Shown: one piece after another, positions 52,285 through 62,188 of the stretch | Layout of the letters: every line of letters starts with the position of its first letter | Numbering within the stretch: position 1 is the first letter of the stretch | NCBI RefSeq assembly: GCF_000350485.1 | Contig: NZ_AORV01000072.1 | Location: 62,001 to 126,000 of the forward strand | Source: Ruminiclostridium cellobioparum subsp. termitidis CT1112 | GTDB lineage: Bacteria > Bacillota > Clostridia > Acetivibrionales > DSM-1351 | Length of the DNA stretch: 64,000 nt | Direction of reading: 5' to 3' | Program-made: the position numbers and the translations under genes | The notes under the pieces: model-generated | Seen by the model: the letters and a program-made list of their open reading frames with translations, nothing else | What the model was told of the DNA's origin: nothing | The model's database searches: none

Positions 52285-53559
52285 TTAATGTTTCAACAGC
52301 TTTTCCTCCAGCTGGCCCAGCTGCTCCTTTGAAGGCGCGGTATTGTCATACCGCGCTTTGTCGTAACATTCGGCCAGCAGCGCATTAAACTGCTCTGGCA
52401 CAGGAGATATGCCGCCTGCCTCGCGGCATATCTCCTGTGCAGTGGAAGCATTTGTCACTTTTACTCCCGACTTCCTTGCCCTGCCGATAAAGTATTTCAT
52501 AAGCCTTCTGACTTTAGCGGTATCGTCGGTCAACTTATCATAGGGGACTTCCCTTTTAAGGATACCCGATGCCAGGTTTTGAAACCTGGAAACCAAATTT
52601 TTCAGGTTCCTGTCCAGCAAACTCTCCTTTTCATCGGTGTGGCCGTTCTCGGTAACCATTTCAATTGTGTGTTCACCGCTTCCAAACCACTTGACAAGTT
52701 TAATAAACAATCTGATTAAAAGCTTCAGTACATGATAAATGCAAAATACAATAAAACCTATAACCAGCAGGGTTCCGATAATATTAACGAGCATATAGAT
52801 TATCTTATCGAACAGGGAGGGGTCCTTTGCCTCCTGGTTGAACATAAAGTCCTGCACCTGCTGTTCGGGCACCGTCATATCCTTGCTGCCCCCCGACAGC
52901 AAACCGGCAAGCAGGGCAAAAAATCTCCCTATGAGGCCAAGTACGGATTTATATAGGGTTGTTACCTGTCCAAAGGAACCCGCCAGAAGCAGTACTGCCA
53001 GTATAATACCGGCAAATATCCGATTGTTTTTACGCTGAGTGCTGCCGATATTCATACTGTTTTTTCCGAATCTCCTGGATTCGTCCACCTGTTTGACTAT
53101 CAAAATTATAATTGAAGTAACAGTTGAGATACATATGGCGGTATAACCAAAAAAGGCCATACTTGCCGAATTTGTATAAAAAAAGATCAAAGCAAGCAGT
53201 ATATTTGAAATCATGGTAGCCGATGCAAGTTGTATCGCAATATCCCTGCCGGTAGTAATATTGGTTTTAACACGGCTGAAGATGAACATGCATATAATGG
53301 CTGTAAATAAAGCCGCAGGACTTATTCCGGCTGCAAACAGTGCTGCAAGTACGGATAATATAAGGGTTATTGCTTTGTAAACAAAGGGCCCCGGCTTGAA
53401 CCTGCATATTATAATTGCCGTAAGAGTTACAAGATTGGTAAGACAGGACAGCATAAATGCCATGGACGGGGGCATAAAGAACTGCAGCAGCATATAAAAT
53501 TCAGGCAGCAAAACCAATATTTCAAAAATTGCAGTTACTGAAAAAATTCCAAACATCAT
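52285..53559 (-). CDS. Membrane protein with C-terminal DUF4129 domain
   Basis: An integral membrane protein of 424 residues. About six hydrophobic segments fill residues 1-205 and one more lies near 265-290. A cytoplasmic DUF4129-like helical domain follows (about 335-420; MKYFIGRARKSGVKVTNAST, ECYDKARYDN). The start could be the second of two adjacent ATG codons, since GGGGTGG lies one base before the first. It overlaps the DUF58 gene stop. DUF4129 is commonly fused to transglutaminase-like proteins in MoxR-DUF58 clusters; here no transglutaminase core (Cys-His-Asp) is seen in the protein. Confidence 0.8.
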   Translation of the reverse strand: MMFGIFSVTAIFEILVLLPEFYMLLQFFMPPSMAFMLSCLTNLVTLTAIIICRFKPGPFVYKAITLILSVLAALFAAGISPAALFTAIICMFIFSRVKTNITTGRDIAIQLASATMISNILLALIFFYTNSASMAFFGYTAICISTVTSIIILIVKQVDESRRFGKNSMNIGSTQRKNNRIFAGIILAVLLLAGSFGQVTTLYKSVLGLIGRFFALLAGLLSGGSKDMTVPEQQVQDFMFNQEAKDPSLFDKIIYMLVNIIGTLLVIGFIVFCIYHVLKLLIRLFIKLVKWFGSGEHTIEMVTENGHTDEKESLLDRNLKNLVSRFQNLASGILKREVPYDKLTDDTAKVRRLMKYFIGRARKSGVKVTNASTAQEICREAGGISPVPEQFNALLAECYDKARYDNTAPSKEQLGQLEEKLLKH

Positions 53560-54638
53560 ACCACCCCTCTTTCGCCGATGACAAAGGTCTCAACCTGGTG
53601 CCCGTCACGCCGGAGGTGAAATATTTCCTCCTCTATGCTCTCATCCGAATAAAGTGTAACTATAAGTATGTCGGTATCCTTGGGTATGGAACCCCGCATG
53701 TTTTTTATCATGGTATAAAAGGATAGGGCCCTGTGAAGCTGAAGCTTAGCCATTGCCTCTAAAATGGTAAAAAGCTGAGGCTGGCTGCAACGGGCTGGAA
53801 TGCTGACAAACTCGGTCATATCCCTGAAATGCCCGTTTGAGCAAAAGCCGGTGGCTATCCCCTGCTTTATGGCCCTTTCTACTACCGCGGCACAAAAATG
53901 TATGCCGAATTCAATCTGCCGGCACTGCTCCTCGTTTGGAAACGGGTCCTGCTTGCTGCTGCTGTCAATGTTAAACAGCAGCAGTATATTGGAGTTTGCG
54001 GTGTAATCATACTTGAATACCTGCAGCGAATTAGTTCTTGCTGTTGCCTTCCAGTTCACCCACGACATGGGATCACCCGGCTGATATTCCCTGACGCCCG
54101 CAGCCAGAAACGGATCCGGATTTATAAATCTCCGGACCACAACATCCCCCTGCAGCGAATGAAAGCATTCCATCAGCTTGTCATGCTTCAAGGGATTCGG
54201 GTATACCAATAGCCGCGTTTCATTGTCATATGAGGTAATCTTCGATACAAAACCAAAAATATCTCCTGAGGTTATTGTCACATTCCCCACATTGTAATCG
54301 CCTCTTTTAAGGCAGGTGACCTCATGTTTTCTCTTTATCCGGTAAAACGGCATAATGGAAAACACACTTCTGTGGTAGCCGCCCTCTTCCTGTTCCATGT
54401 TTTTTGCAGAAGCAAGCTGTAAATTCGGGCTTATTCTCGACTCAGCCTTCATCCAGGGTATGGGCAGAAGGTTGTTGTTCTCTATCTCCTCTATAAGAAA
54501 AAGCTTTTGCCCCTCAAAGGCCGAGTTCTCAGATATGCTTCTTCTGTAGACCATACCTTTGAGTAAAAATTTTTTGTAAAGAAACATCTCCACGAAAATT
54601 ATCAGAGGCAAAGCCAGCACAATTTGCAGAAACAACAT
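53556..54638 (-). CDS. DUF58 (vWA-like) domain protein
   Basis: A protein of 360 residues from the ATG at 54638 (MLFLQIVLALPLIIFVEMFL), four bases after AGGAGG; a longer frame extends back into moxR. An N-terminal membrane segment is followed by a beta-rich middle and the DUF58 motif DPFLAAGVREYQPGDPMSWVNWKATAR (seen in shorter parts: REYQPGDPM, NWKATAR). The C-terminal half is vWA-like with a loose MIDAS region (LLLFNIDSSSKQD). DUF58 proteins partner with MoxR ATPases. It starts 11 bases after the moxR stop. Confidence 0.9.
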   Translation of the reverse strand: MLFLQIVLALPLIIFVEMFLYKKFLLKGMVYRRSISENSAFEGQKLFLIEEIENNNLLPIPWMKAESRISPNLQLASAKNMEQEEGGYHRSVFSIMPFYRIKRKHEVTCLKRGDYNVGNVTITSGDIFGFVSKITSYDNETRLLVYPNPLKHDKLMECFHSLQGDVVVRRFINPDPFLAAGVREYQPGDPMSWVNWKATARTNSLQVFKYDYTANSNILLLFNIDSSSKQDPFPNEEQCRQIEFGIHFCAAVVERAIKQGIATGFCSNGHFRDMTEFVSIPARCSQPQLFTILEAMAKLQLHRALSFYTMIKNMRGSIPKDTDILIVTLYSDESIEEEIFHLRRDGHQVETFVIGERGVV

Positions 54639-54648
54639 ACGCCCTCCT

Positions 54649-55602
54649 TTATTCGCCCTGTTCAAGCGGAACGGCAGTATGCGCAAGAACATCCGAAATA
54701 ATTTTATCGCTTGCGCTGACATTTTCGGTTGATAATCCCTTTGGAATGATCCTGTGTGCCATAACCGGTGCTGCCATGGCTTTTACATCATCTGGCGTCA
54801 CAAAGGTCCTGGCTTTCAGCAATGCATATACCTGTACGGCTTTGAGCAGTGCCAGGGCTCCTCTCGGGCTCACTCCCAGATGTGCATTCGGGTGCTTTCT
54901 GGTAGCTTCGGTTATTTTTGTTATGTACTCTAAAATATCATCTGAGACTTTTACCTTTGAATAAAGCCTGGAGGCTTCGATTATTTCAGAAGCTGCGGCC
55001 GCCGCCTTCAGTTCTGCCAGCGGATTATTCTCTTTAAATCTTTTTAATATGCTAATTCCTTCCCGTGTATCGGGATAACCCATTGAAGTTTTCATCAAAA
55101 AACGGTCAAGCTGGGCCTCCGGCAATGGAAATGTGCCCTGGATCTCCACAGGATTCTGGGTTGCCATCACCAGAAACGGTGCAGACAGGCCTCTGGTCTC
55201 CCCGTCTATGGTAACCTGGCGTTCCTCCATACACTCCAGCATGGCTGACTGGGTTCTGGGAGTTGCACGGTTTATTTCATCAGCCAGTACAATATTTGAA
55301 AATATTGGACCGGGCCTGAATACAAAGTTATTTTCCTTTTGATTAAAGAAGTTGATGCCTGTAACGTCTGACGGCAGCAGGTCGGGAGTAAACTGTATCC
55401 TGTGGAAGGAACAGTCGACGGATGACGCCAGTGCCCTTGCAAATACTGTCTTTCCGGTGCCTGGAACATCTTCCAGCAGCATGTGTCCACCGGTTATCAG
55501 GCATATCATAGCCAAATCAATTATATCTTCCTTTCCGACTATAACCTTTGCTATATTGTCCTTTATTCTCCCCGCCAAACTTCCTATGTCCTGCAGCTCC
55601 AT
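54649..55602 (-). CDS. MoxR-family AAA+ ATPase
   Basis: A chaperone-like ATPase of 317 residues from the second ATG (55602), six bases after GGAG. Walker A is EDVPGTGKTVFARALA (about residue 50), Walker B is IVLADEINRATPRTQSAML, sensor 1 is FLVMATQNPVEIQGTFPLPE, and the lid region has LGVSPRGALALLKA. MoxR proteins act with DUF58/vWA partners in maturation or envelope processes. It is first in a three-gene set with DUF58 and DUF4129 genes, downstream of GH3 but beyond a hairpin. Confidence 0.94.
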   Translation of the reverse strand: MELQDIGSLAGRIKDNIAKVIVGKEDIIDLAMICLITGGHMLLEDVPGTGKTVFARALASSVDCSFHRIQFTPDLLPSDVTGINFFNQKENNFVFRPGPIFSNIVLADEINRATPRTQSAMLECMEERQVTIDGETRGLSAPFLVMATQNPVEIQGTFPLPEAQLDRFLMKTSMGYPDTREGISILKRFKENNPLAELKAAAAASEIIEASRLYSKVKVSDDILEYITKITEATRKHPNAHLGVSPRGALALLKAVQVYALLKARTFVTPDDVKAMAAPVMAHRIIPKGLSTENVSASDKIISDVLAHTAVPLEQGE

Positions 55603-55701
55603 GTTCATCTCCGTTTCCGCTCCGGGCCGATAAATTATTCCTCTACATAATGGATAAGCTTTATTTCAATGCCCGCGCTACTATATTTTTTTATACATAA
55701 A

Positions 55702-55730
55702 CCCGTCCATAAAACATTTTATGGAATGGG
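55702..55730 (-). terminator. Terminator-like hairpin after the GH3 gene
   Basis: On minus, CCCATTCCATAAAA pairs with TTTTATGGACGGG, nine perfect pairs plus a G/C end with a small bulge. TTTATG follows, so the T tract is short. It separates the glycosidase operon from the moxR set and is 62 bases after the GH3 stop. Confidence 0.6.
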
Positions 55731-55792
55731 TTGTCCATACTGGAAAATTACTGTAATAATTATATCACATCGGAACGGAGCTTTGGTTTTAT

Positions 55793-57919
55793 TTATACCA
55801 GATTATACATAAATTCCAATGGTTTTTGTCCGGTGAGTTCCACACTTCTGGCGTCCGGCTGGGAAGTACCGACATATATGCAGTACCTGCCGCTGCCGGC
55901 AACCCGTTCACCTTGCTGGTTAACCACTTCAAAAACCGCCGGCTGAATCTCAAGTGTTACTTCCCTGCTTTCTCCTTTCAAAAGAGCAACTCGTTTGAAT
56001 GCACAAAGACTATGATTACGGACTGCAAAAGGAGATTCAATATCCTTGATATAGCATTGGATAACTTCTTCCACCTCGTAACTGCCTGTATTAGCTATAG
56101 TAACAGAAATTTTCAACGGCTGGCCTTTTTTGCCGTCAACAGCCGCTTTCAAATCACTCAGTACAGTTGCGGAGTAAGTTAGTCCGTAGCCAAAGGGATA
56201 CAAGGGTTCACTTTCCAAATATCTGTAAGTCCTGCTTTTCATGGAATAATCGGTGAAATCCGGCAGCTCCTCAATACTCTTATAGAAGGTTACAGGGAGT
56301 TTTCCCCCTGGAGATACCTTCCCAAAAAGTATGTCCGCAACGGCACGCCCGCCCAGACTTCCCGGATACCATGCATTGAGTATGGCGGCACAATGTTCCT
56401 GGGCATAATTAATGGCCAAGGCACTTCCCACACCCAGCACCAATACCACCGGCTTATCGGTTGCAACCACAGTCTCCAGCAGCTTCTGCTGCCGTCCCGG
56501 TAAATCAAGACTGTTCTTATCGCCTGCGGCGGCGGCATTACTCGCATCGCCCTGCTCACCTTCAATTTCTGAATCCATGCCCAGGCAAAGGACAATAACA
56601 TCAGAGTTTTCGGCAATAGCACGAACTTCTGAGAGTCTGTCATCCGGATCAGACCAATCACCAATTTTTTCTTTAAACATATGGCAGCCTTCCGAATAAT
56701 AAAGCCGTACGTCATCCGCGACAGCCTCTCTTATGCCTTCCAATATGGTGACATATTCGGAAGCCGTACCGAAATAATTGCCTTTGAGCATGAGTTGATT
56801 ATCAGCATTGGGCCCTATGACTGCAACGCTTTTCATTTTTTCCCTGTCAAGGGGCAGCAAACCGCTATTCTTGAGCAGTACCATGGATTTATGAGCTGCT
56901 TCAAGGGATACTGCACGATGCTCCTTGCAGTCGTTTACCTCATAAGGGATATCATCGTATTCAATATGGCCGTCAAACATGCCAAGTTTGATCCGGGTTT
57001 TCATAAGTTGAACGGCAGAGTTTGTAATGTCCTCTTCAGTGACCAGCCCCTCCTTATACGCCGCCAACAAATAGAGGTAAATGTTGCCGCAGTTGAGGTT
57101 GCAGCCGTTTTTAAGCGCCATTGCTGCAGATTCCGTCGGTGTGGCAGTCACATGGTGATGCATATGGAAATCGGCGATAGCCCAGCAGTCGGATGTCACA
57201 TGACCGTCAAAGCCCCACCTGTCGCGTAAGATGTCCTTCAGCAGCGTCTTGCTGCCGCAGCAGGGCTCCCCGTTAGTCCGGTTATAAGCCCCCATGACAG
57301 CCTCCACTTTGCCTTCCTTCACGCATGCCTCAAAAGCCGGCAGATAGGTCTCCCATAGGTCCTTTTGTGATACTTCTGCATTGAATTCATGGCGTATGGC
57401 TTCGGGCCCGCTGTGTACGGCGAAATGTTTTGCACATGCCGCTCCCTTCAGATATTTTCCTTCACCCTGGAGACCTTTAATAAAGGCAACACCCAGCCGT
57501 GAGGTCAGATAGGGATCCTCGCCGTAGGTTTCATGCCCCCTGCCCCAGCGTGGATCACGGAAAATGTTTACATTAGGTGACCAGAAGGTCAGCCCTTTGT
57601 ATATGTCCCTGTCCTCACTCCTGACATTGGCATTGTATTTAGCCCTTCCCTCAGTGGCAATTATCCCGGCTATTTTTTTCAAATATCCTTCGTCAAATAT
57701 GGCAGCCAGTGCAATGGCCTGGGGAAATACGGTGGCCGTGCCCTCCCTTGCAACTCCGTGAAGTGCTTCATTCCACCATGTATACTTTGGAACGCCCAGC
57801 CGTTCTATGGCAGGCGCGTCGTACCGGAGCTGCGAGGCTTTTTCCTCCAGGGTCATGTGACTCACCAGGTCCTGTGCCCGTTCATCTGCGCTTAAGTTTG
57901 TATCCAAATATTTTAACAT
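55793..57919 (-). CDS. GH3 beta-glycosidase (beta-glucosidase/xylosidase type)
   Basis: A cytoplasmic GH3 enzyme of 708 residues without signal peptide: TIM-like domain (about 1-350), alpha/beta sandwich (about 350-570) and C-terminal fibronectin-III-like domain. YTWWNEALHGVAREG near the start, GRGHETYGEDPYLTSRLG, CAKHFAVHSGPE and GAYNRTNGEPCCGS are substrate-site stretches. The nucleophile is Asp in HVTSDCWAIADF (about 242). The YTWWNEALHG start is closest to beta-xylosidase-type GH3. AAGGAGG precedes the ATG. It follows the GH95-like gene by 12 bases and probably trims intracellular oligosaccharides. Confidence 0.94.
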   Translation of the reverse strand: MLKYLDTNLSADERAQDLVSHMTLEEKASQLRYDAPAIERLGVPKYTWWNEALHGVAREGTATVFPQAIALAAIFDEGYLKKIAGIIATEGRAKYNANVRSEDRDIYKGLTFWSPNVNIFRDPRWGRGHETYGEDPYLTSRLGVAFIKGLQGEGKYLKGAACAKHFAVHSGPEAIRHEFNAEVSQKDLWETYLPAFEACVKEGKVEAVMGAYNRTNGEPCCGSKTLLKDILRDRWGFDGHVTSDCWAIADFHMHHHVTATPTESAAMALKNGCNLNCGNIYLYLLAAYKEGLVTEEDITNSAVQLMKTRIKLGMFDGHIEYDDIPYEVNDCKEHRAVSLEAAHKSMVLLKNSGLLPLDREKMKSVAVIGPNADNQLMLKGNYFGTASEYVTILEGIREAVADDVRLYYSEGCHMFKEKIGDWSDPDDRLSEVRAIAENSDVIVLCLGMDSEIEGEQGDASNAAAAGDKNSLDLPGRQQKLLETVVATDKPVVLVLGVGSALAINYAQEHCAAILNAWYPGSLGGRAVADILFGKVSPGGKLPVTFYKSIEELPDFTDYSMKSRTYRYLESEPLYPFGYGLTYSATVLSDLKAAVDGKKGQPLKISVTIANTGSYEVEEVIQCYIKDIESPFAVRNHSLCAFKRVALLKGESREVTLEIQPAVFEVVNQQGERVAGSGRYCIYVGTSQPDARSVELTGQKPLEFMYNLV

Positions 57920-57931
57920 AATATATCCTCC

Positions 57932-60583
57932 TTAGTTATTTTTACGATAAATATTATAAACATGGCCTTGTACGGCATTAAATATAATACACTCACCGTT
58001 TGACAGGTCCATGGTCACATCAGCCAGTATACCTGTATCAACATCCTCCGCTGCAACATTGCTGCCAGTCCATGGGTTCATTAACCTGCAGGGTATGCTC
58101 CTTCTCGCTTTGATCATTACTGCCTGGACTCCCTCTTCATTTCTGGCGGCACTGACCTCGAAACCGCCCCGGGCAAGGAAACCTCTGAATGCTGCCACCG
58201 TCCAGTCAGGTACGGCAGGGAACAGATGTATACGTCCGGAACGGCTGTTCATCAACCGTTCTGGAGCCTCCAACAAATCTTCAGCCAGCATGTTATGGTT
58301 CTCAATTTTAACCGCACCCTTGGCATAACGGCAGGGTATATACTCTTTGGAAGCCCCGGTGAGAATGTAGGGATCCCAGTTGCGTGCAGCACAAACCACA
58401 TCTGCTGTTCGTACCATCAGCTCCTTAAGTTCCTGTGGGCTGTCAAGGTTTATTTCATCTGAAAGGTTTACAGGATTGTAGCCGTTAAACATATAGTGGT
58501 CACCTCTGGTATGGCGCGGAAAGGCTTTTTCATTGGAACCCATTATATCGCCGCCTATTACCCGGAATTTCGGATATGGCGCCAGTTTTTCCGCCACCTC
58601 CAGCCAGCCCGGTATAAGCTCGCTGTCCAGACCAAGGTATTCCGCCGCCTCTGCTGCAATGTTCAGTACTTTCCGAAACATTGTCAGCGCCCCCGTATTG
58701 TTGCAGGTGTATTCCAAACGGTAGGACACCCCGTAGCTTTCAGTTTCCACTGTAGGCTCGATATTGAACTGTTTTCCGTCCCAGCCCATTCTTGCAAAGG
58801 CTTCGTAGAAAATTGCCAGGTCCCGGAGGATTGGATATGCAGTGTTTTTCAGAAACTTTTCATCGGCTGCGTAATCCCAAAAATTCCATATGACCTTCAT
58901 GATCTGACCTGGCACTTCCATGGAAAAGTCCAGGCTGTTGTTTTCCATGTACCATGGACTCTGGGCAGCCGGCGGCAGGAATCCATGCGCCATGCACATT
59001 CCCGGAAGTCCGAATTTCAGCCTTGCTTTCTCCTTGAAGGTCTCATGCCACAAAGATATAAGTCTGGGCCAGAGCATTTTAGGCTCATACTGGTTGCGCA
59101 TGAAGTACTTTCCTTCAGTAAACAGTTCATTATAGCAGGGCGAGGTATGCCAGTTCTGTATGTCAATATCATATCCGGCATAGCTTGCACCTCCTTCCAA
59201 TTTGGCCGGATCGGGATTGCAGTAGCCCATATGGCCCGAGGTCCAGCTCTGATATACCTCATCGGTGAATATGTCGGCAGCGAAACATTTCTCCTCCTCT
59301 GTTCCACCCATTATGATACGACCGTTCTCACGCTTTTCGTAAAGTGCATCATACCAGGCTTCGTTTTCCGCAGCAATGCCCTCAAAACCAATTCTTTCGG
59401 CTTCCAGAAGCATGTCCTTCGCTTTTTGCATATAATCAGCCGTTTCGTTGACAGTAACTACTGCAACATACAGCCTTGCTTTTCCAGAATCAGAGTTTTT
59501 CAGCCGGGCTGTCACAGCGACACCGGGTGCCTTTGCTACATGGGAATAGTTCTCCTCCATCAGCTCAAACAATTCCGGATGAGTCATTGTGCGGATACCC
59601 GGAACCTTAAGCATCCCCTGTCCATCCCTGGGGATATATGGTGCCGTTCCCAGACCTTTGGCAAGCTGATTCTCATCAACCTCGGCTTCGGCATTGGAAA
59701 CGAGTCCCATCATTACATAACGAAAGCCTTCCGGGAAGGTTGTATCAGACGGAAAAACCTGGTGTACCCAGAAAAAGCGTCCTTCCCTGCCAGTGGCAGG
59801 CGGCTCGAAAAGACCATTGATCTCCCTGTCTGCTTCAAAATCATAATATTCATATGACTGATCGGCATCGGCAGGCCGGTATACGACAACCTTTTTGTAT
59901 TCTCCATTTTCCTCCATATAACGTCTGTGCCCCTGGTCAACATTCCTGTAAAGTCTGAAGGCGACAGGTTCATCCATATTCTCATAAGATAAATCAACAG
60001 CCGCAATATTACGCTTCATTCCAAAAATATAGTTTACATCAATACTCTTTCCATCCTTTTCAACCTTAACGGTAACAGAACCATCTTTCATATGCTGCTC
60101 AGCAACTGGCTGTTCAGCCTCCATCAATTCATCTGCCTTTACAATTATCTGTCCCACGCTTTTCTGGCAGGGAAAGGGGTAGACCTCCGACCAAAGAGCA
60201 TGGTTATAGCGGCCGCCGTCCTTATGCAGCACTGCGAACGGAGGCCTTGTCATACCGGCAAGCGGCATGTCGTTTATGTCCTTGTTTTTCTCCGAAAATG
60301 CACCTTCTATAAGATCTGCCATAGTAAAATGGTCTTTGTCTACATAGCGGCGATCTACGACATCTGTCTTTAAAAGGCTCAAGGTAAGGTTTCCGCCGCT
60401 TCCCCACAATGCGGCTTTCATGGCCGGAGTGGCCATACGCGGGTACCGGCCCATTATGGAACCACCCATACCTCCGGGATTATAGCGGCATAGTTCCCGC
60501 CTGAAGGTTTTTGCCTTTGCGGTTTCCTTAATTGTTTTTTCAGCGGAAAATAAAGAATCGATATATTTTTTTGAGTTTTGCAT
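57932..60583 (-). CDS. GH95-like (alpha/alpha)6-barrel glycosidase
   Basis: A cytoplasmic protein of 883 residues from the ATG at 60583 (MQNSKKYIDSLFS), six bases after GGGGGA. A beta-sandwich N-terminal domain (about 1-330) precedes a helical barrel (about 400-780) with GYDIDIQNWHTSPCYNELF, TVETESYGVSYRLEYTCNN and NHNMLAEDLLEAPERLMN. The end SGRIHLFPAVPDWTVAAFRG followed by FLARGGFEVSA is the classic finish of GH95-related enzymes. GH95 contains alpha-L-fucosidases and galactosidases; this protein is divergent and its sugar is unknown. It lies between the unknown 415-residue gene and GH3. Confidence 0.75.
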   Translation of the reverse strand: MQNSKKYIDSLFSAEKTIKETAKAKTFRRELCRYNPGGMGGSIMGRYPRMATPAMKAALWGSGGNLTLSLLKTDVVDRRYVDKDHFTMADLIEGAFSEKNKDINDMPLAGMTRPPFAVLHKDGGRYNHALWSEVYPFPCQKSVGQIIVKADELMEAEQPVAEQHMKDGSVTVKVEKDGKSIDVNYIFGMKRNIAAVDLSYENMDEPVAFRLYRNVDQGHRRYMEENGEYKKVVVYRPADADQSYEYYDFEADREINGLFEPPATGREGRFFWVHQVFPSDTTFPEGFRYVMMGLVSNAEAEVDENQLAKGLGTAPYIPRDGQGMLKVPGIRTMTHPELFELMEENYSHVAKAPGVAVTARLKNSDSGKARLYVAVVTVNETADYMQKAKDMLLEAERIGFEGIAAENEAWYDALYEKRENGRIIMGGTEEEKCFAADIFTDEVYQSWTSGHMGYCNPDPAKLEGGASYAGYDIDIQNWHTSPCYNELFTEGKYFMRNQYEPKMLWPRLISLWHETFKEKARLKFGLPGMCMAHGFLPPAAQSPWYMENNSLDFSMEVPGQIMKVIWNFWDYAADEKFLKNTAYPILRDLAIFYEAFARMGWDGKQFNIEPTVETESYGVSYRLEYTCNNTGALTMFRKVLNIAAEAAEYLGLDSELIPGWLEVAEKLAPYPKFRVIGGDIMGSNEKAFPRHTRGDHYMFNGYNPVNLSDEINLDSPQELKELMVRTADVVCAARNWDPYILTGASKEYIPCRYAKGAVKIENHNMLAEDLLEAPERLMNSRSGRIHLFPAVPDWTVAAFRGFLARGGFEVSAARNEEGVQAVMIKARRSIPCRLMNPWTGSNVAAEDVDTGILADVTMDLSNGECIIFNAVQGHVYNIYRKNN

Positions 60584-60665
60584 TATAATTCCCCCAATCA
60601 TAATTTTTTTATGTTATATAAGAACTATGTATTAAACCGGCTTGGAAATTCAACGGATGCTGGCT

Positions 60666-61913
60666 TTATTTCCTGCCGGCGAACAGCTCACGGATGACAT
60701 CCTCGTCTCCAAACCCAAAGGGACATGCGTCCGATGGACGGTTTGCACTGTAATACCAGCGGTAAATATCATAGGAATCGCCATATTTGGCATATGCGGT
60801 GATATATTCCTTCGGAGCGAGTTCTGCAAGTCTATCTGCAGTGAGGGTTTGGGAATTGTAGGTGTGTTTTATCCTTTCCATCATGATACGGCGTGAAGGC
60901 ATCTGTACCCACCCTTCCGGATAACGGCTGTTTACCCATTGATCAATATAGCGCAGAAAACGGGCACGGGCTTCGTCCCGAAGCAGTCCAAACCATGTTA
61001 TCTCATCGTATCCCCAGGCGAAATGACTCTCGTGATTTGGCATCCCACGGAATTTATTATTACCGAAGTTATCAAACTCAACTATGAAGGGCATGGCTTC
61101 TGCCCACCAGCCGCTGGGCGAAACACCGGGTGCGCTCCGGGAAAAAAGGCTGTCCAGATAACCCTCCTCACATACGCATTCCATTGGAGAGTCCACGACT
61201 TCTTTTAATCTGATGGGGAAAGCGTTGTAGTCAAACAGGCAGACACCGTCCACACTTATACCGTGGGTATGGGCATCGCAAAGCACATAATGGCGGCGGG
61301 CATGTTTTTTTGCGTAATCACGGACCATGCCGACAACTTCCTTCCAGCGGCCGAAGCCCTCATCCTCTGCTCCTATTAAATGCACCTGGCCAAAGTGGAT
61401 TCCTTCAAACCCTGCATCAATGTAGGAACAGGCTCGGTAGAAAATCCAAAGGCGTGATTCCAGGCGGTTTATATCCTCCACCGATGCAGCTTTTCCCCAC
61501 TGGTTGATATAGCGTCCATCCTCAAAGAGCATGTCTTCATAAGAAAAGCAGCGGTCCACCGGTTCCAGTCCAAACGCTTCAAATACCCAGCCGGGAATTT
61601 TTATTGTGGATACAAAGCTTTTATAAATACATTCAAATACGCAGGCCTGCAGCACAAAATCCTGATCGACCTCATGGGCACGGGCCGCACGTTCCCGGGC
61701 TATCTTGAAATGCCGCGCATCATCAGTTGTGTCCCATACATAGGAGGCCCTTCCGATGAACTTTGCACCTTCGTTCTTAAGCATGCGGAGGTCATCCTCA
61801 AAGGTAGACGAGGCCAGACTGTTATCCTCCCCAATGCCACAGTGGGTGACCGCCCGGGCCAGATAATTATTAAGAACCTCACGTGAAATACTTCCGTCGA
61901 AATGGAAATTCAT
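60666..61913 (-). CDS. Unrecognised TIM-barrel-like protein in the glycosidase operon
   Basis: A protein of 415 residues from the ATG at 61913 (MNFHFDGSISREVLNNYL), eight bases after AAGGAG. I do not recognise the family. Strand-like segments ending in acidic or His residues recur at intervals: AKFIGRASYVWD, DFVLQACVFECI, GFEGIHFGQVHLIGAEDE, RHYVLCDAHTHG, PFIVEFDNFG, HFAWGYDEITWFG. This periodicity suggests a (beta/alpha)8 barrel with candidate catalytic Glu and Asp. It has no signal peptide or membrane segment. It is the first glycosidase-cluster gene, 82 bases before the GH95-like gene, so a sugar-active role is likely. Confidence 0.7.
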   Translation of the reverse strand: MNFHFDGSISREVLNNYLARAVTHCGIGEDNSLASSTFEDDLRMLKNEGAKFIGRASYVWDTTDDARHFKIARERAARAHEVDQDFVLQACVFECIYKSFVSTIKIPGWVFEAFGLEPVDRCFSYEDMLFEDGRYINQWGKAASVEDINRLESRLWIFYRACSYIDAGFEGIHFGQVHLIGAEDEGFGRWKEVVGMVRDYAKKHARRHYVLCDAHTHGISVDGVCLFDYNAFPIRLKEVVDSPMECVCEEGYLDSLFSRSAPGVSPSGWWAEAMPFIVEFDNFGNNKFRGMPNHESHFAWGYDEITWFGLLRDEARARFLRYIDQWVNSRYPEGWVQMPSRRIMMERIKHTYNSQTLTADRLAELAPKEYITAYAKYGDSYDIYRWYYSANRPSDACPFGFGDEDVIRELFAGRK

Positions 61914-62188
61914 AATCAACTGCTCCTTTTCATTCAATTTAATATATCGCCTGCTGCTGACATTGTTCAGTAATCTAATTTTGCATAATATTCATTCCCC
62001 ATGGATCCGCTTATATCCGCATTATTTTCGGGCATGGTTCTATCCATTGGAATGATATTTTAATTGTTTTCATGAGCATTTGGAATAATTGTTTTAGAAG
62101 ATTCGTGATTTACTTTATAGAAAAAATTAATTGGTTGACTTAAATATGGATTTACTCTCATTCGGGTTATACAGACGAAAAACAGAGT
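61914..62188. other. Gap upstream of the glycosidase operon
   Basis: An AT-rich 275-base gap between the truncated nitroreductase stub and the 415-residue gene. It probably holds the operon promoter, but no consensus -35/-10 pair with proper spacing stands out on minus, consistent with activation by the AraC-type regulator upstream. No further reading frame is supported. Confidence 0.4.

Noticed and set aside
58496-59857. A 453-codon open frame on plus opposite the GH95-like gene
   Set aside because: It lies wholly antisense to a gene with clear family motifs, its translation has no recognisable domain, and it has no credible ribosome site. It is a codon-bias shadow.
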